A DNA stretch of 25,960 nucleotides, from contig JADKGF010000044.1 of the NCBI GenBank assembly GCA_016717105.1, positions 1-25,960 of the forward strand. The letters are read 5' to 3'. Source of the DNA: Saprospiraceae bacterium. Lineage in GTDB: Bacteria > Bacteroidota > Bacteroidia > Chitinophagales > Saprospiraceae. Positions 15,449-25,230 of the stretch are shown here, in pieces (the first letter of the stretch is position 1; each line of letters begins with the position of its first letter). The notes below the pieces were generated by a model. It had not been told where the DNA came from and searched no databases. It saw only the letters and a program-made list of their open reading frames with translations. The position numbers and the translations under genes are program-made.

Positions 15449-15480
15449 ATGGCTTCGCCGTCGATAAGTCGCACCAACTT
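15449..15480 (-). repeat. 32-bp dispersed element with GGCGAAGCC mini-hairpin, copy 2
   Basis: Second copy of the element at 4727-4758, in the same orientation, 29/32 identical. It lies 42 bp after the stop of the NusG-like gene and 72 bp ahead of wbpE, in an otherwise featureless gap. Confidence 0.6.
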
Positions 15481-15521
15481 ATACGTTGTAGATTTTTAAA
15501 TATTGCATTTTATATTGTCAA

Positions 15522-16097
15522 TCAACAACTTAATTCAGCTATCTTGACAGGTCTTAATAATTTTATATCAACGTTTACCATCAATTGAAATCCTAAGGTT
15601 TTTAATTCTACCAAAAAGGACTTTTTACCTAATTTAGAAATAACCTTGCCCCGAACACCCGTAAGATGACCCGCAATCACTTCCACTTCTTCACCTTCTT
15701 CAAAAGCCGCATTTTCTATTAGTTCAACATGATTGATATCACCTGTAACACGTTTTAAAATTTGTATCTCATGATCCGGAATGGCCAAAAGGTCTTTGCC
15801 TTGTTTCAAAAATTTCATTACATATTCTGTTTCTAAAACTGGCAGATATTCACTTTTGATTATATGGACAAAAACATAACAATTTATAAGTGGAACATCA
15901 TAACGCTTAATTTTCCTTTCATATTTTCTGGTCCGAGTAATAACTGGCACATAAGCCAAAATTTTTCGCTTTTGAAGCTGTTCGGAAACATACTTCTCAC
16001 ATTTATACTTCGTGTATACGGCAAACCATCTTCCTTCTGTTTCAGAAAGTTGGTTAATAATTGCATCTTGATTATTTATTAATTGAGATTCCACCAT
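15522..16097 (-). CDS. NusG-family transcription antiterminator (UpxY/RfaH-like)
   Basis: This is a specialised NusG paralogue. The NGN domain is at about residues 20-120 (GRWFAVYTKYKCEKYVSEQL, KILAYVPVITRTRKYERKIK and PLINCYVFVHI), and a KOW domain at about 135-175 (FEEGEEVEVIAGHLTGVRGK then VISKLGKKSFLVELK). The N-terminal WF-VYT-x-x-x-x-E and FV motifs are standard. At 191 residues it fits UpxY-like antiterminators, which prevent early termination in long capsule operons, rather than housekeeping NusG, which would sit with secE and ribosomal genes. It starts 4 bp after the stop of the wHTH gene, near the head of a 16-kb one-strand operon. It probably loads onto RNA polymerase early in that transcript. 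Confidence 0.92.
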   Translation of the reverse strand: MVESQLINNQDAIINQLSETEGRWFAVYTKYKCEKYVSEQLQKRKILAYVPVITRTRKYERKIKRYDVPLINCYVFVHIIKSEYLPVLETEYVMKFLKQGKDLLAIPDHEIQILKRVTGDINHVELIENAAFEEGEEVEVIAGHLTGVRGKVISKLGKKSFLVELKTLGFQLMVNVDIKLLRPVKIAELSC

Positions 16098-16101
16098 ATT
16101 T

Positions 16102-16632
16102 TCAATCTTCCCACAACATTAAAGCATTGTCATCCAAATCACACTGCATATCTGATGTGAATGTCGCTTCATCGATGACAGTGTATCTAATTTTTCTATT
16201 GATGTGCTTTTCTATTTTATGAATTAAACCATTGAGGTAGGTTTCATTAATTCCACCTATAAATACAAGTTCGATGATGTTATCATCCAGTCCTTTGGCG
16301 AAGGAACCAGTCACATACACACGCTTTAATACCCCAATTTTTTTATTGACCGTTTCGATGATTTTATCAAAACCGATATATTTCATTAAAAGATTGTGGG
16401 TATCTTCATACAAAGGATGTTTGGTATTGGCTTTGAAATATTTCTTATTACCACTTGTAAATGAGGTAAGCATACCGGCTTTCTCAAATCTATTTAGCTC
16501 AACTCTAATCGCATTTGTAGAATCTCCAAATTCTGCTTCGAGCCCTCGTAAATACGAAGTTGCGTTGCTATTGAGAAAAAATTTCAACAGCAACTTAATC
16601 CGAGTTTTGGAAGATATTAAAGTCTCAAGCAT
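16102..16632 (-). CDS. Winged-helix protein with degenerate nucleotidyltransferase domain
   Basis: The N-terminal 75 residues look like an ArsR/MarR-type winged helix: SSKTRIKLLLKFFLNSNATS, then LRGLEAEFGDSTNAIRVELN as recognition helix, then MLTSFTSGNKKYFKANTKHP as wing. The C-terminal half is a minimal nucleotidyltransferase fold (YVTGSFAKGLDDNIIELVFI). The GSxAxG turn is kept, but the usual DxD acidic pair is replaced by IIEL-type residues, so catalysis is doubtful. Such proteins often precede UpxY-like genes in Bacteroidota polysaccharide loci. The next gene, the NusG paralogue, starts 4 bp after its stop, so the two are coupled. It may bind DNA or sense nucleotide to control the locus. 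Confidence 0.78.
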   Translation of the reverse strand: MLETLISSKTRIKLLLKFFLNSNATSYLRGLEAEFGDSTNAIRVELNRFEKAGMLTSFTSGNKKYFKANTKHPLYEDTHNLLMKYIGFDKIIETVNKKIGVLKRVYVTGSFAKGLDDNIIELVFIGGINETYLNGLIHKIEKHINRKIRYTVIDEATFTSDMQCDLDDNALMLWED

Positions 16633-16671
16633 ATTGAGTATAAAAATTACTCAAAGGTAATGTTTATTTTT

Positions 16672-19458
16672 TTAATTTACATTTTGAATAAGCAAAATAA
16701 GCGACAATATTGCAGTTGCTTGGGCTATTGAATTGGCAAGTATCTCTCCCCATTTTACATCTTTCTCCTCACTAGATTTAACAGCTTCAGCCTTTACTTT
16801 TTTGTACCCAACTTTGATTTCTGCACCTGGGCCTACTTTTGGATATTTTTTAAAAAAGAGAAAATTCTTTGCCTTTGTCACTTTACCAGAGGCATCTTTA
16901 ACAGAAATATTATTAATTGATGCTTCTCGGGAAAGTCCGCCCGCATATTCATTGATATAATATTTTGCTGATTTGCCTTTGCGGTAAGGAACCTGAATCT
17001 TACCCTGCGCGGTGATTTTCTCTGGATACAATTCATATGCTCTAGTTGCTCCAGTAATGGAAATGACATTATTTATCTTTGGTATTTGAATTGCATCTCC
17101 TTCCTGAAGAATAATATTCTCATACGATTTAGGATTTTTAATTGCTTTTTCCAAGTCAATAATCACGAAGCCAATATTATCTGTCACCCTGGACAAGGTT
17201 GCTCCTTTTAAAAATGCTTCATCAGTCACACCACCCGCATCTCGAACAATAGTGGCCAATTTCGTATTGTCGCTCATGAGTGCATAGGTACCCGGATACC
17301 TGACTTCACCATTTATAAATACATTTCGTTGCAATTCGAATTCAGGTGCCATTCTGACAAAAATCTGATCAAAAGGCTGTAATTCAAAGTCTGAACTTCC
17401 CGATTTTAAATTATAATTTTCGTCCAATCGCAAATTTGCCGCCAAGACTCTTGTTGCTTTATTATCTTCAAAATAAAGTCTGTACACATCTATTCTATCA
17501 TAAGAAGCTTCTCTTTTAAATCCACCAGCCAATAGGATAACATCTTTTAGCTTTAAAGTTGGGTTATACAAAAATTCACCCGGACTCCTTACCGCACCTG
17601 CAACTTTGACAAAGGATTCATCTGTGTAGTTCTCTTTGGAATATACAACCATTCTATCTCCCGGGAAAAGTGATAAATTGGATGCGGAGCCTACATTTTC
17701 TAAAGCATCTTTTAGATTAACAGGGATATACTCTTGGGTTTTTGCATCATTTGTTTTTCTTCTAAAGATATATGCAAACTCAACAATTGCATCATGACGT
17801 AATCCACCGGACATAAAGACTGCATCTGAAACCTTTAAGTTTTTTTCCATATCCAGTGTAATGGTTGACGGTGTTCTAACAGCACCTTCCACTATCATTT
17901 CGTATTTATCTACGTATGATGCTTTGGACGAGATAATAAGTTCATCACCTTTATTAAGTGTTAGATTTTCTGCGGAATTCGGTGAGGCGATTGCTTTTTC
18001 TATATTCACAAATTCATAACGGATGGTTTTAAAATCATCATTAAATCGCTTTAGATAGGCTATAGTAGTTACAGCATTATCCAACAAAATCGCCTTTTTT
18101 AATAGATCTGCGATCTTCTCATTTTTGGCCATGGCATACGTACCGGGATTTTCTACAGCACCTAATACAGTTACTTCATTCTTTACATTCTCATTGATTT
18201 GAGACACTTCAATGACGTCCCCATTTAACAAGCCAAAATTACGACCTGATTTCTCTAATTCAGCAAAATTTACATCTATAATTCTTATCGAATCATTTTC
18301 AATACGCTTGATTTGGATATTGCCTTTTAAGGCATTAGCTTTGAAACCACCAGCAAAATTCACCAACTCTTTGAGTGATTCATTATCAATAAGTTCATAC
18401 CTAAATGGTCTATTAACAGCACCTGTGATGGTCACCAACTTCTGTGCAACAGGTACATTGATGTAATCATTCTCAGCAAGATAAAATTCCTGGCTTATAA
18501 TCGGATTTTGCAAATATTTGTACACATCGATTGTGACTGGTTTTTTTCCAGCTCTGAGTAATTGAATTTTTCTCACACTACCTATATCATTGGGACCACC
18601 AGCTGCAATTAATGCATTAAACGCTGTATTTACTGCTGAAATATTATACGTACCATTATTAAATACTTCGCCTACGATGTTGACATTAAGCGTTCTCGCT
18701 GTAGTGACGGTAAGCTCAAAATTTTCTTTATTGAAAAAATATTTATTTCTCAATCTTGATGCCATCAACTCTTCGGCAGCTGATACGGTGAGGCCAGCAA
18801 TATAATATCTTGGCAAACCCGTAGGTTGAATATATCCATCCTTCTGAATTTCCAAAGCAAAGTTTTCTTGTGTTGGTCCCCAAATGGAAACTGCTACTTT
18901 ATCATTTGGTCCCAAAACGTAGGCTTTGGTTGGCTTAGCTTCGGCTGCTGTCCTAAAAATTTGCAACGACTTATCTCTGAAAATATGTTGTCCATAAGTT
19001 TTTGCATCCGGCAACTTATCTTTTGCAGCTTCCTGCAATTTTTCAGAAACTGCTTCTTCAATAGTTGCGCCTTCTTTCACGGCTTTTTGAATGTCCTTGG
19101 TTTGAATTGAAACTTTTGATGGATCATCGACCGATCTGGTTTCATCAAATTTTGATTGTGGTTCGATTACTGGAGTTGCAGGAACATTAGTAGTAGGCGT
19201 TTCTTTTGATTTTTTTTCTGCGTCAAGCATGGCCATTACTTCTTCGGCTGCTTTTTTCGCTCTGGCTACTTCTACAGGATTATTTACATCTATCGCTTTA
19301 GGATTGACGCCCTTTTTCAACATTTCCTGCTCAAAACGTTCTGCATTATAACCACGTTTTTCTAACTCTGCTCTTGCTGCTGCTTCATTTAAGGCCTGAC
19401 CAGAAACAATATTGCTAACAAAAATAAAAAGTATAAAAAGTAAAAGTCTGTATATCAT
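16672..19458 (-). CDS. SLBB-domain polysaccharide export protein (Wza-like, 928 aa)
   Basis: A signal peptide is present at the start (MIYRLLLFILFIFVSNIVSG, cut near QA). Residues 20-130 form a charged linker. A polysaccharide-export domain follows at about 180-270 (YVLGPNDKVAVSIWGPTQEN, then GYIQPTGLPRYYIAGLTV). Seven SLBB-type repeats come next, starting with strands such as VNIVGEVFNNGTYNI, VTITGAVNRPFRYEL, VTVLGAVENPGTYAM, MIVEGAVRTPSTITL, VKVAGAVRSPGEFLY and VFINGEVRYPGTYAL. The C-terminus has a hydrophobic segment (ILANSIAQATAILSLILLIQ). No lipobox is seen, unlike E. coli Wza, and the many SLBB repeats are the usual Bacteroidota form. It likely forms the periplasmic and outer-membrane exit channel. 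First gene of the operon in transcription order. Confidence 0.93.
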   Translation of the reverse strand: MIYRLLLFILFIFVSNIVSGQALNEAAARAELEKRGYNAERFEQEMLKKGVNPKAIDVNNPVEVARAKKAAEEVMAMLDAEKKSKETPTTNVPATPVIEPQSKFDETRSVDDPSKVSIQTKDIQKAVKEGATIEEAVSEKLQEAAKDKLPDAKTYGQHIFRDKSLQIFRTAAEAKPTKAYVLGPNDKVAVSIWGPTQENFALEIQKDGYIQPTGLPRYYIAGLTVSAAEELMASRLRNKYFFNKENFELTVTTARTLNVNIVGEVFNNGTYNISAVNTAFNALIAAGGPNDIGSVRKIQLLRAGKKPVTIDVYKYLQNPIISQEFYLAENDYINVPVAQKLVTITGAVNRPFRYELIDNESLKELVNFAGGFKANALKGNIQIKRIENDSIRIIDVNFAELEKSGRNFGLLNGDVIEVSQINENVKNEVTVLGAVENPGTYAMAKNEKIADLLKKAILLDNAVTTIAYLKRFNDDFKTIRYEFVNIEKAIASPNSAENLTLNKGDELIISSKASYVDKYEMIVEGAVRTPSTITLDMEKNLKVSDAVFMSGGLRHDAIVEFAYIFRRKTNDAKTQEYIPVNLKDALENVGSASNLSLFPGDRMVVYSKENYTDESFVKVAGAVRSPGEFLYNPTLKLKDVILLAGGFKREASYDRIDVYRLYFEDNKATRVLAANLRLDENYNLKSGSSDFELQPFDQIFVRMAPEFELQRNVFINGEVRYPGTYALMSDNTKLATIVRDAGGVTDEAFLKGATLSRVTDNIGFVIIDLEKAIKNPKSYENIILQEGDAIQIPKINNVISITGATRAYELYPEKITAQGKIQVPYRKGKSAKYYINEYAGGLSREASINNISVKDASGKVTKAKNFLFFKKYPKVGPGAEIKVGYKKVKAEAVKSSEEKDVKWGEILANSIAQATAILSLILLIQNVN

Positions 19459-19513
19459 TTTATAAATTTATAAGGAATCGCCAAAAGACTAATATCTCCC
19501 GACGATTGATTTT

Positions 19514-22500
19514 TTATTGATAATTTAAATTTGGCGAAAGCCACTTCTCTATTTCATTAACGTCCATTTGCTTTCTTTTAGCATAATCAACGACCTGATC
19601 TTTAGAAATATTTCCCAATCCAAAATATTTTGACTCAGGATGCCCAATATACCAACCACTTACTGCTGCCGCTGGAAACATAGCCTTGCTTTCGGTAAGT
19701 ATGATACCTGTATTGTGCTCAACATCTAAAATACGCCACAAAATGTCCTTTTCCGTATGATCAGGACAAGCTGGATAACCTGGTGCAGGACGAATACCTG
19801 TGTATTTTTCAGCGATAAGCGACTCATTATCCAGTACTTCATTTACGCTGTAGCCCCAAATATCTGTACGAATCATCTTGTGCAAATACTCTGCCAATGC
19901 TTCTGCAAACCGATCTGCTAGTGCCTTCATCAAGATGGCATTATAATCATCATGTTGCGATTGATACATATTTACCCACTTTTCGATACCAAATCCTGCA
20001 CTTACTGCAAATGCGCCTACATAATCTTTTTTATTTGATGATACTGGTGCGACATAATCTGCGAGGCACTGATAAGGCAATCCGTCTGCTTTCTTCCTTT
20101 GTTGACGCAAAAAATGTATTGTGTCACAAATATTTCCCGATACCTCGTCGTACAAGACAACGTCATCTTCATTGCTATTGGCCTCGAAAATACCAGAAAC
20201 AGCCCGTAAAGTCAGTCTTTTCTCTTTTATAATCAAACCAAGCATTTCCTGTGCATGATCGTACAATTTTTTGGCTTCTTCGCCGACATAGGCATCCTTA
20301 AAAATAGTCGGATATTTACCTTTCAGCTGCCAACTGGCAAAAAATGGTGTCCAATCGATGTATGGCACTAAGGTTTCTAAACTGATGTCATTCCATACTT
20401 TGACACCCAAGTGCGCGGGTTTTGTAGGCTCATAACTTGACCAATCCAACTGCACCTTATGATTTCGGGCTTCCGCAATACTGATATATTCTTTTTCTGA
20501 AGCTGTTGCAGCCCTCTTTTCTCTCAGGTCTGTATATTCTATCTTTGTATTTTTTATGAAATTGTCTGCCGTATTCTCTTCTTTGGTCAATAGCTGACTG
20601 ACAACACCTACGCTCCTACTGGCATCCAATACATAGATTACTGCACCATCATATTGTGGATCAATTTTTAAAGCTGTATGTGTTTTAGATGTCGTAGCGC
20701 CACCGATCAATAATGGAGTGGTAAATCCTTGCCTTTGCATCTCTCGGGCTACGTGTACCATTTCATCTAGTGACGGCGTGATAAGTCCACTCAATCCGAT
20801 AATATCTACATTATGCTCTCTGGCCGCTGACAGAATTCTATCTGCAGAAACCATCACGCCGAGGTCGATAATTTCGTAATTATTGCAAGCGAGGACAACG
20901 CCGACGATATTTTTGCCAATGTCGTGTACGTCACCTTTTACAGTTGCCATCAGAATTTTACCTTTGGCGGTTACACCAGTACTTGCTTTTTCCGCATCAA
21001 TAAAAGGTGTCAGATATGCAACCGATTTTTTCATGACACGCGCACTTTTGACTACCTGCGGCAAAAACATCTTTCCTGCTCCGAAAAGGTCACCTACCAC
21101 ATTCATACCATCCATTAGTGGACCTTCGATAACCTGAAGTGGTGAAGGATATTTTTGGCGTGCTTCTTCGGTATCTTCATCTATGAAGTCTGTAATACCT
21201 TTGACAAGCGCATGTGAGAGCCGCTCTTCTACTGAACTTTCTCTCCATCTCAGATCCTTTTGTATCACTTTACCGCCGCCTGCTACCCTTTCGGCATAAT
21301 TGGTAAGCTCTTCAGTCGCTTTTTCGTTTCTATTGAACAAAACATCTTCCACCAAGATAAGCAATTCTTTATCTACTTCTTCATAAACTTCGATCATGCC
21401 GGCATTGACGATACCCATATCCATACCAGCCTTGATCGCATGATACAAAAATGCCGCATGCATTGCCTCACGTACCTTATCGTTGCCTCTGAATGAAAAC
21501 GAGATATTGCTTACACCACCACTGATTTTCACACCAGGACAAGCTTCTTTGATCTGCCTTGTCGCTTCTATAAAATATATGGCATATTCATTGTGCTCTT
21601 TTATACCTGTTGCGATAGCAAAGATATTCGGATCAAATATTATGTCTTCTGCAGGGAAATGAATTTCTTCTGTCAATATCTTATAGGCACGTTTGCAGAT
21701 TTCAACTTTTCTTTCTATCGTATCCGCCTGACCTTGCTCATCAAACGCCATCACTACAGCAGCTGCGCCGTATTTGCGAAGTAAATTTGCTTGCCGTCTA
21801 AACTCGGCCTCACCTTCTTTCATTGAGATAGAATTGACGATGCATTTGCCTTGCACGCATTTTAGTCCATTTTCTATTACTTCAAATTTTGAAGAATCGA
21901 TCATGATAGGCACTTTGGCAATATCTGGTTCTGACATGACAAGATTGAGAAAAGTTTTCATGGCTTCTTTTGAATCCAATAAACCTTCATCCATATTGAT
22001 ATCAATGATCTGTGCACCGCTTTCTACTTGTTGTAATGCAACTGAAAGCGCGTCAGAATATTTGTTTTCAGCTATGAGTTTGGCAAACTTCCTAGAACCT
22101 GTGACGTTCGTTCTTTCACCAATATTGATAAAATTGAGATCTTCTCTTACGATCAATGGTTCTAATCCTGCATAGGTAGAAAGCGTCTTTTTTGCCGGTA
22201 TTTTTCTTGGAGACATATTTTCAACTGCATCAGCCATCGCCTTGATATGATCTGGAGTCGTACCACAACATCCACCAATGATATTGACCAATCCTGATGC
22301 GACAAACTCTCTAATATATTCCCGCATTTCTTCTGGACTCTGATCGTATCCACCTAATTCATTGGGCAAACCAGCATTGGGATATGCACTGATGAGGCAA
22401 TCGGCGATCTGACTTAGATCTTCGAGGTGAGGACGCAATTCTTTAGCGCCAAGTGCGCAGTTGAGTCCTACACTAAATAGATTTGCGTGGGCGATAGAGA

Positions 22501-23185
22501 TATAAAAAGCTTCAGCCGTCTGTCCACTAAGAGTACGACCTGAAGCGTCAGTAATCGTCCCTGATACCATAACCGGAATATCCGAACTGCGCTCTTCTTT
22601 GAGATTTTGGATGGCAAATAAAGCGGCTTTACAATTGAGTGTATCGAAGACAGTCTCTACGAGCAAGATGTCTGCGCCACCATCTATCAACCCACTCGCT
22701 TGTTCATAATAATTGACAACAAGCTCATTAAAAGTGATCGCTCTAAATCCAGGATTATTCACATCGGGTGAGATAGATGCTGTCTTATTGGTTGGGCCTA
22801 TTGCACCCGCTACAAATCTGGGTTTGTTTGGGTTTTTAGCAGTAAATTCTTGGGCTACCTTTTTTGCTATTTTAGCGGACTCAACATTGATTTCATAAGC
22901 AAAGTCTTCCAAATGATAATCAGACTGCGAGATGCGTGTCCCGTTAAATGTATTGGTTTCTATGATATCGGCACCAGCTTCTAAATAAGCCCTGTGGATC
23001 GCTTCTACTATTTCAGGTTTGGTAAGGGATAACAAATCATTATTACCTTTCAGATCAGAATGGTGATTTTCAAATCTTTGTCCACGATAATCTTGCTCTT
23101 GGAGTTTGTATCTTTGAATCATGGTACCCATCGCACCATCTAATACCAATACCCTATTTTTTGCTATTTCATTTAAATTTACCAT
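19514..23185 (-). CDS. metH: Cobalamin-dependent methionine synthase
   Basis: MetH moves a methyl group from 5-methyltetrahydrofolate to homocysteine via cobalamin. The 1223-residue protein is full length, with all four modules. The homocysteine domain has GLNCALG near residue 242 and GGCCGTTPDHI near 305, giving the three zinc cysteines. The folate domain has NIGERTNVTGSRKFAKLI. The B12 domain has the cap and GDVHDIGKNIVGVV near 753, with the cobalt-binding histidine, then GLSGLITPSLDEM. The reactivation domain has RPAPGYPACPDHTEK near 1131, binding S-adenosylmethionine. No cobalamin riboswitch is visible, as only 99 bp separate it from the upstream gene. It is not part of the sugar locus. 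No frameshift occurs in 3.7 kb, which shows that the local sequence is otherwise clean. Confidence 0.98.
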   Translation of the reverse strand: MVNLNEIAKNRVLVLDGAMGTMIQRYKLQEQDYRGQRFENHHSDLKGNNDLLSLTKPEIVEAIHRAYLEAGADIIETNTFNGTRISQSDYHLEDFAYEINVESAKIAKKVAQEFTAKNPNKPRFVAGAIGPTNKTASISPDVNNPGFRAITFNELVVNYYEQASGLIDGGADILLVETVFDTLNCKAALFAIQNLKEERSSDIPVMVSGTITDASGRTLSGQTAEAFYISIAHANLFSVGLNCALGAKELRPHLEDLSQIADCLISAYPNAGLPNELGGYDQSPEEMREYIREFVASGLVNIIGGCCGTTPDHIKAMADAVENMSPRKIPAKKTLSTYAGLEPLIVREDLNFINIGERTNVTGSRKFAKLIAENKYSDALSVALQQVESGAQIIDINMDEGLLDSKEAMKTFLNLVMSEPDIAKVPIMIDSSKFEVIENGLKCVQGKCIVNSISMKEGEAEFRRQANLLRKYGAAAVVMAFDEQGQADTIERKVEICKRAYKILTEEIHFPAEDIIFDPNIFAIATGIKEHNEYAIYFIEATRQIKEACPGVKISGGVSNISFSFRGNDKVREAMHAAFLYHAIKAGMDMGIVNAGMIEVYEEVDKELLILVEDVLFNRNEKATEELTNYAERVAGGGKVIQKDLRWRESSVEERLSHALVKGITDFIDEDTEEARQKYPSPLQVIEGPLMDGMNVVGDLFGAGKMFLPQVVKSARVMKKSVAYLTPFIDAEKASTGVTAKGKILMATVKGDVHDIGKNIVGVVLACNNYEIIDLGVMVSADRILSAAREHNVDIIGLSGLITPSLDEMVHVAREMQRQGFTTPLLIGGATTSKTHTALKIDPQYDGAVIYVLDASRSVGVVSQLLTKEENTADNFIKNTKIEYTDLREKRAATASEKEYISIAEARNHKVQLDWSSYEPTKPAHLGVKVWNDISLETLVPYIDWTPFFASWQLKGKYPTIFKDAYVGEEAKKLYDHAQEMLGLIIKEKRLTLRAVSGIFEANSNEDDVVLYDEVSGNICDTIHFLRQQRKKADGLPYQCLADYVAPVSSNKKDYVGAFAVSAGFGIEKWVNMYQSQHDDYNAILMKALADRFAEALAEYLHKMIRTDIWGYSVNEVLDNESLIAEKYTGIRPAPGYPACPDHTEKDILWRILDVEHNTGIILTESKAMFPAAAVSGWYIGHPESKYFGLGNISKDQVVDYAKRKQMDVNEIEKWLSPNLNYQ

Positions 23186-23192
23186 AATACCA

Positions 23193-23200
23193 CAAAGGTA
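23193..23200 (-). promoter_or_regulatory. Candidate -7 promoter element for metH
   Basis: TACCTTTG on the minus strand fits the Bacteroidota -7 pattern TAnnTTTG. It sits only 7 bp from the metH ATG, which would make a leaderless transcript. No clear TTG at -33 is found, so the call is weak. Confidence 0.2.
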
Positions 23201-23284
23201 CTTATTCCTTAGATTATATAGAATATTTGAATATAAATAAGCACCGCAAAATGTTGTACTTATAAATATTTCTCTTTAGATCTA

Positions 23285-25069
23285 TCAATAATCATATGTA
23301 ATATTGGCAAAATTAACCCTAAATCCACCACCGATATAATGCTGGTCTTTTGAAATGTCAGTTTGGGTTTTGCGCCACATGCCTTGTAAATCGATAAAAT
23401 AATTATGAAATATCTCATAACTAAGATCTACATTCAACGCCATAACTTTTGTTTTTATCCCTTGACCGATGAAATTGCCATATTCCATTTCTATACTTTG
23501 CAATGGAAGCAGGATGTTTCCGCCCCAGTTTTCGCCCGGACGATCATCACCATAGGTAGTCAGTAATCCCTTGGCTTGAATATATAATCTGTTGAATGGT
23601 TTGTATCTTGCCAAAATTATTAATTCTCTAAAGTTTGCGCCCAGCGGATGTGCCAATGGTTGATTGGAGTGGCTGTAATTGGCGATAGAATAATTTGATG
23701 AAACATCCAAGGTATCTCTATGTGCATAGGTATATGGCCTGACCGCATTGTATTCGACCTGCATATCCAAATGATCGATACCCAAAACATTGATATACTT
23801 AAAGCCTGCCTGAACTCCAAACTTATTGGCCCACCAGCCTGATTGTTTTTTCACTTCTGAAAGCTTAAACTCATCCATAACAAATTGTCCATAAAATGAA
23901 AAATGTTTTAGTGTATTCCACTTCATATTCAGACCTAAAATCACATTATCAGGACTGCCAATTGTATGTTCTATGGCTCGATAAAATATTACAGGATTCA
24001 AATATTGAAATTCAAAGTGATCTTTTCTGGCAAAAACTACGGTTTCAAATACGCCCAATTCAAAAGCGTTGTTGGGCTTGAATGATAAATAATGAGATGC
24101 TGAATATTTTTTAGGGAGCAATTTATCTCCATTTCCAATTGCAATAGATGTAGTCGGAGATAATTCTGCAAATATATTCTGATATTGAAATTTCCAGATT
24201 CTAGTATTAAATTTAAGGTATAAATAATTGTGTGCATAATCCGAAAGCAATAATGATCTAAGTCCATTACCTATAAAGTGATTGCCATGACCAAACTCTA
24301 CATTGATACTTTTTACAGGATTAAAACCAACAAAAGCCTTAGCATTAAAAAAATCATACCCTGTCAGTTTATCCAATACAGTGGACTGATATGATTTCCA
24401 TGATCCTTGTCCTGGAAGTGTTTTATACTTTTGAATTCTATCTTCAACATAAGATAAATAGCTGCGCTGATTCTCAATAAGTTGGGTATAAAAATATACC
24501 TTTTTATCAATATATGCTCGGGCCTCGATACCTCTGGTATTTTGAAAAACAATATTATCATTATCTACTTGATGATGGTAGGCTACTTGCACGACAGGAT
24601 TGACAAAAACACTAAACGAAGGCGTTTCTAACTGCAATAAATTGGCTGGAGTTTTATAAAAATACTTCAGAATAGGCGTCTGAAGAAAAGTATTTTTGGT
24701 AATGCCTTCCTCCTGCGTTTCTTCTTGATCTCCTGATCTGAACAAGGAATTCTCGTCTTTCGTCTCTACTATTTTTTCTACAACATGATCATCCAAAAAT
24801 TCATAATTATCAGAAAAAACATGCATTAAATCATACTTATCTTTTTGGGTAATGTCATCGTTTTCCCACACTTTTTTAAAATAGCTTATCAATTCCTTCC
24901 TATTAAAATTATTGATACTACTAATTAACGAGGTGTCCGCCAATTTTAGAATTTCGGCCCGATCATAACTATGATATGCCTGGTCTCCTCTCAGTATGTA
25001 TGGTGATTGGGCCGTAGAATCTATCCAGCAACCAAACAATAGGAATGCAATTATTAAATATTTTGTCAT
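23285..25069 (-). CDS. Capsule assembly Wzi-family outer-membrane protein
   Basis: The protein starts MTKYLIIAFLLFGCWIDSTA with a signal peptide cut near AQ. A cysteine in it does not sit in a good lipobox. Residues from about 150 to the end are a series of amphipathic beta strands with many aromatic residues (YKTLPGQGSWKSYQS, GHGNHFIGNGLRSLLLSDYA, YLYLKFNTRIWKFQYQNIFA, YNAVRPYTYAHRDTLD, GLLTTYGDDRPGENWGGNIL), ending NFANITYDY as an outer-membrane barrel C-terminus. This pattern fits the Bacteroidota Wzi-like family, in which barrels help attach capsule to the surface. I chose the ATG at 25069 because AGGAG lies 6-10 bp before it and a signal peptide follows. An upstream ATG at 25120 would add 17 residues that hide the signal peptide. 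Transcribed divergently from the methyltransferase gene. Confidence 0.85.
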   Translation of the reverse strand: MTKYLIIAFLLFGCWIDSTAQSPYILRGDQAYHSYDRAEILKLADTSLISSINNFNRKELISYFKKVWENDDITQKDKYDLMHVFSDNYEFLDDHVVEKIVETKDENSLFRSGDQEETQEEGITKNTFLQTPILKYFYKTPANLLQLETPSFSVFVNPVVQVAYHHQVDNDNIVFQNTRGIEARAYIDKKVYFYTQLIENQRSYLSYVEDRIQKYKTLPGQGSWKSYQSTVLDKLTGYDFFNAKAFVGFNPVKSINVEFGHGNHFIGNGLRSLLLSDYAHNYLYLKFNTRIWKFQYQNIFAELSPTTSIAIGNGDKLLPKKYSASHYLSFKPNNAFELGVFETVVFARKDHFEFQYLNPVIFYRAIEHTIGSPDNVILGLNMKWNTLKHFSFYGQFVMDEFKLSEVKKQSGWWANKFGVQAGFKYINVLGIDHLDMQVEYNAVRPYTYAHRDTLDVSSNYSIANYSHSNQPLAHPLGANFRELIILARYKPFNRLYIQAKGLLTTYGDDRPGENWGGNILLPLQSIEMEYGNFIGQGIKTKVMALNVDLSYEIFHNYFIDLQGMWRKTQTDISKDQHYIGGGFRVNFANITYDY

Positions 25070-25187
25070 TTTAACTCCTGTCTTGGAAGGTTTAAGACGT
25101 AAAGATGCAGTAAAAATCACATTTATCCTTCAAAACTTCATTGTAATTTTGAAAATAATCAATGTAGTATAATTTTAAAATATTGGG

Positions 25188-25195
25188 TATATTTG
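25188..25195 (+). promoter_or_regulatory. Candidate -7 promoter element for the methyltransferase gene
   Basis: TATATTTG matches TAnnTTTG in the divergent gap ahead of the methyltransferase. A -33 TTG at the proper spacing is missing. If used, transcription would begin near 25202, which excludes the in-frame TTG at 25183 as start codon. Confidence 0.3.
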
Positions 25196-25230
25196 TGCTT
25201 TGGAATTCGTCCGATTTTAAAAATGATGTT

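Noticed and set aside
23186..23284. Cobalamin riboswitch upstream of metH
   Set aside because: Only 99 bp separate metH from the preceding gene; a B12 riboswitch is about 200 nt, and no B12-box-like sequence is seen.
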